Assembly: GCA_020809705.1 (NCBI GenBank) | Contig: CP085828.1 | Span: forward strand, 4,898,001 to 4,962,000 | Length of the DNA stretch: 64,000 bases | Reading direction: 5' to 3' | Origin: Calonectria ilicicola | Lineage: Eukaryota; Ascomycota; Sordariomycetes; Hypocreales; Nectriaceae | Made by a program: the position numbers and the translations under genes | Notes under the pieces: model-generated | What the model was told of the DNA's origin: nothing | What the model saw: the letters and a program-made list of their open reading frames with translations, nothing else | Database searches by the model: none | Shown here: in pieces, positions 62,092 through 64,000 of the stretch | How the letters are laid out: each line of letters starts with the position of its first letter | How positions within the stretch are numbered: position 1 is the stretch's first letter

Positions 62092-63009
62092 ATGCATCCC
62101 TCTCAAAAGGTTACCTTCCTTAGTCGAGGCATCAAGATCGCTGCTGATCTCTATGTTCCGATTCCTTCTCCAAACATCAAAGACCGCAAGAAGGCTGCGG
62201 TCATCGTTGGACACCAGGGAACTGGCGTAAAGGAACAGGCTTCCGGTCTCTATGCCCAATACCTTGCTTCACAGGGCTTCGTTTCACTGGCATTTGACGC
62301 CGCTTACCAGGGCGAGAGCGAGGGAATGCCACGTGGATTGGAGGATCCTTCTCAGCGAGTTGAAGATATTAAATGTGCCGTTACATTTCTATCTGCATTC
62401 GATATTGATCTAGTTGATCCATCTCGCATCGGCTTTGCCGGAATTTGTGCTTCAGGTGGGTATGGAATACACGCAGCTGCAACTGATCCCCGAATCAAGG
62501 CTATTGCTGGGATTTCGGCAATGTGCTTTGGAGCTGTCACAAGAGAAGGCTTTAGGGGTCAGGTCACAAGGGAGATGGAAATGGAAAAACTGCAGCATCA
62601 GTTGGCTGAGGCCGCAAGAGCACGGGAAGAAGAGGCAAAAGGCAATCCAGCGCCTGTTAATAACATCTCGGACCTCTTTTCTCATCCAACGGAGAAGATC
62701 CGAGAGTATTACAATTCGGCGCAGTGGAAACATCCCCGTTGCACTAATGAAATGGCAGCGAGAAGTATGGAGCTTCTGGTCACTTATGACTCCTTCCAGT
62801 ACCTAGAATGGATTTCGCCTCGCCCTCTACTACTTGTGGTTGGAAGTGAGGCCTCGACTCTTCCATTTTCCCAAACGATATTTAGCAAGGCCAAGGAACC
62901 CAAGGAGCTATTCATCGTGAAAGGAAAAGGCCATGTTAATTTGTATGAGGATGCTTCGCAAAGCGGGCCAGTATTAGCAGAGTTTTTAGGCAAAGTCTTG
63001 TGTATTTAG
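62092..63009 (+). CDS. Alpha/beta hydrolase, dienelactone-hydrolase-like
   Basis: Single-exon 305-residue cytosolic alpha/beta hydrolase, related to the DLH/YcjY-type group. AAVIVGHQGTG (about 35-45) is the oxyanion-hole strand, AFDAAYQGES (about 67-76) the second conserved block, and SRIGFAGICASGGYGIHAA carries the nucleophile elbow; the central residue is Cys119, as in dienelactone hydrolases, with Ser121 two positions later. The likely catalytic His is H281 in KGKGHVNLYED. A polar insertion, rich in E, A and R (about 160-200), forms a lid. The start at 62092 (GAAATGC) is chosen; upstream in-frame codons have no ATG. Substrate is unknown; family members hydrolyse small esters, lactones or xenobiotics. 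No signal peptide. Confidence 0.85.
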   Translation: MHPSQKVTFLSRGIKIAADLYVPIPSPNIKDRKKAAVIVGHQGTGVKEQASGLYAQYLASQGFVSLAFDAAYQGESEGMPRGLEDPSQRVEDIKCAVTFLSAFDIDLVDPSRIGFAGICASGGYGIHAAATDPRIKAIAGISAMCFGAVTREGFRGQVTREMEMEKLQHQLAEAARAREEEAKGNPAPVNNISDLFSHPTEKIREYYNSAQWKHPRCTNEMAARSMELLVTYDSFQYLEWISPRPLLLVVGSEASTLPFSQTIFSKAKEPKELFIVKGKGHVNLYEDASQSGPVLAEFLGKVLCI

Positions 63010-63560
63010 ATGTCGATTAATAATATATTCAACATGACCTGGGGTCAACGTCAGGATTTCTACGACCGGTTTGATTTATTTATCCGAAGTTCCGATGTCT
63101 GGTCGAGGAATCAGTCCTCCATGTTGCAAAATATTTCTGATTACGCTTGACACACAGTCCTCATTTACGTCTCAGGGTTGGCCGGGCCGATCTCGGGCAA
63201 CTTTACGCCCTACATCACAACTAATCTCTAACCTCGGTTTCAAAACCAACTGGCCACCATATAAAGGCTCAATTACGGGGCCAAGACCACTAGTCTGTCA
63301 GTAACTTCAAAATTAGGTGAGAAGCCTCGAAAGTCCCGGAAACGTCGGAAATGACAGCACCTTCTCGGCAGCAGCATGTATAGAGGTCCAGTTTGATCAC
63401 AATCAAAAGAAAGGGGAAACTGAGCCATGAATGACAGAACTCTCGAGGAGCGGATAACCGAATCCAGGAAATAATGGACGAAAAGAATAATTCATAAATA
63501 AATAACGAAATAAATAACAAAATAAATAATAAAATAAATAACAAAATAGTAAATCGTAGG
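63010..63560. other. Intergenic region with simple repeat
   Basis: No gene supported. At 63494-63545 lies a run of AAATAAATAA-type units, about five degenerate copies, marking the approach to the second AT-rich tract. Confidence 0.55.
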
Positions 63561-63599
63561 CTCTAACCTAGAGAGAGCTCCAAAGCCACAATAATAGCA

Positions 63600-64000
63600 A
63601 ATACAATTAAGTTTAACTATATAATTCACCCAACTAAAATATAATTAATTTTATAATAAGATTGCCCTTATAAAAACTTAAATAATTATACTTAAGATAG
63701 CTTTTCTTATTAAGATTATAAATTTTAATATATATTCTTTATTATCTTTAATATAATATTATTTAAATATTATATTATTTATAATTAAACCTACTTATTT
63801 ACTAAAAGATATATTAATAATACTTTTTATAAATAATTATTACTTAATTAATATATATGTTTTCAAATAAAATTTAATAAAAATAGATTTTTTTAATATA
63901 TATATAATAATATTGGATTTAAAGGGAAGGTGGGTTTTAGCACTAGTGCCGGGTCTCTAGAGTGTATGTAAATCTTACTTTTATTTTTCATTTATCTAGG
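63600..64000. repeat. Start of a second AT-rich tract, continuing past the window
   Basis: From about 63600 the DNA again becomes A/T-dominated with no coding signal. It ends with a barely mutated repeat copy (63909-64000, reverse strand). Confidence 0.7.
63909..64000 (-). repeat. Dispersed repeat, well-preserved copy
   Basis: Reverse complement starts CCTAGATAAATGAAAAATAA and matches 13893-13985. The GC-rich centre (ACCCGGCACTAGTGC) is intact here but converted in the other copy. It probably continues beyond the right edge. Confidence 0.8.

Overview
The window is nuclear DNA of a filamentous ascomycete (Pezizomycotina, most likely Sordariomycetes). Genes carry many short GT-AG introns (about 46-99 nt), and the families are typical fungal ones: Zn2Cys6 activator, sugar/quinate-type MFS carrier, OLE1-type desaturase with fused cytochrome b5, fungal amine oxidase, SAT4-type rhodopsin-like protein and a secreted cysteine-rich peptide. 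No species can be named from the sequence alone.

Layout. 1-12.7 kb is gene-bearing DNA: a partial Zn2Cys6 regulator (minus strand, running off the left edge) diverges from an MFS transporter; then come a probably frameshifted hypothetical gene, the delta-9 desaturase and a five-exon FAD amine oxidase. About 13.4-53.8 kb is one extremely AT-rich, gene-free block made of Ty3/Gypsy LTR retrotransposons destroyed by C-to-T and G-to-A transitions, the pattern of repeat-induced point mutation (RIP). 53.8-63.5 kb returns to normal composition, with a gene remnant, a secreted repeat peptide, a SAT4-family membrane protein, a NYN/CCCH zinc-finger protein and a dienelactone-hydrolase-like enzyme. The last 450 bases enter a second AT-rich tract whose end is an inverted, barely mutated copy of a repeat at 13.9 kb.

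The AT-rich block can be resolved into a nest. Reverse element D (48597-53770) is broken in its integrase by reverse element C (right part 47779-48596). C is broken by element F (23751-47778, TSD TATTT, empty site preserved in D). F is broken by E (about 25627-43852). E is broken by B (30244-37145, 397-bp LTRs, TSD TTGAA) and by a 140-bp unmutated TG...CA insertion (39427-39566, TSD CTTAG). Element A (14540-22515) lies beside C and carries a 448-bp solo LTR. In several elements the outermost ends of the two LTRs are much less mutated than the same sequence in the partner LTR, so RIP appears to have faded at the edges of each repeat.

The genes do not form an evident pathway cluster. The only likely functional pairing is the divergent regulator-transporter pair at the left. 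The most interesting points are the nested stack with its edge-spared RIP gradients, the short unmutated LTR-like insertion, the duplicated CX1CX8CX4C secreted peptide next to the heterochromatic block, and the NYN-CCCH-zinc-knuckle protein.
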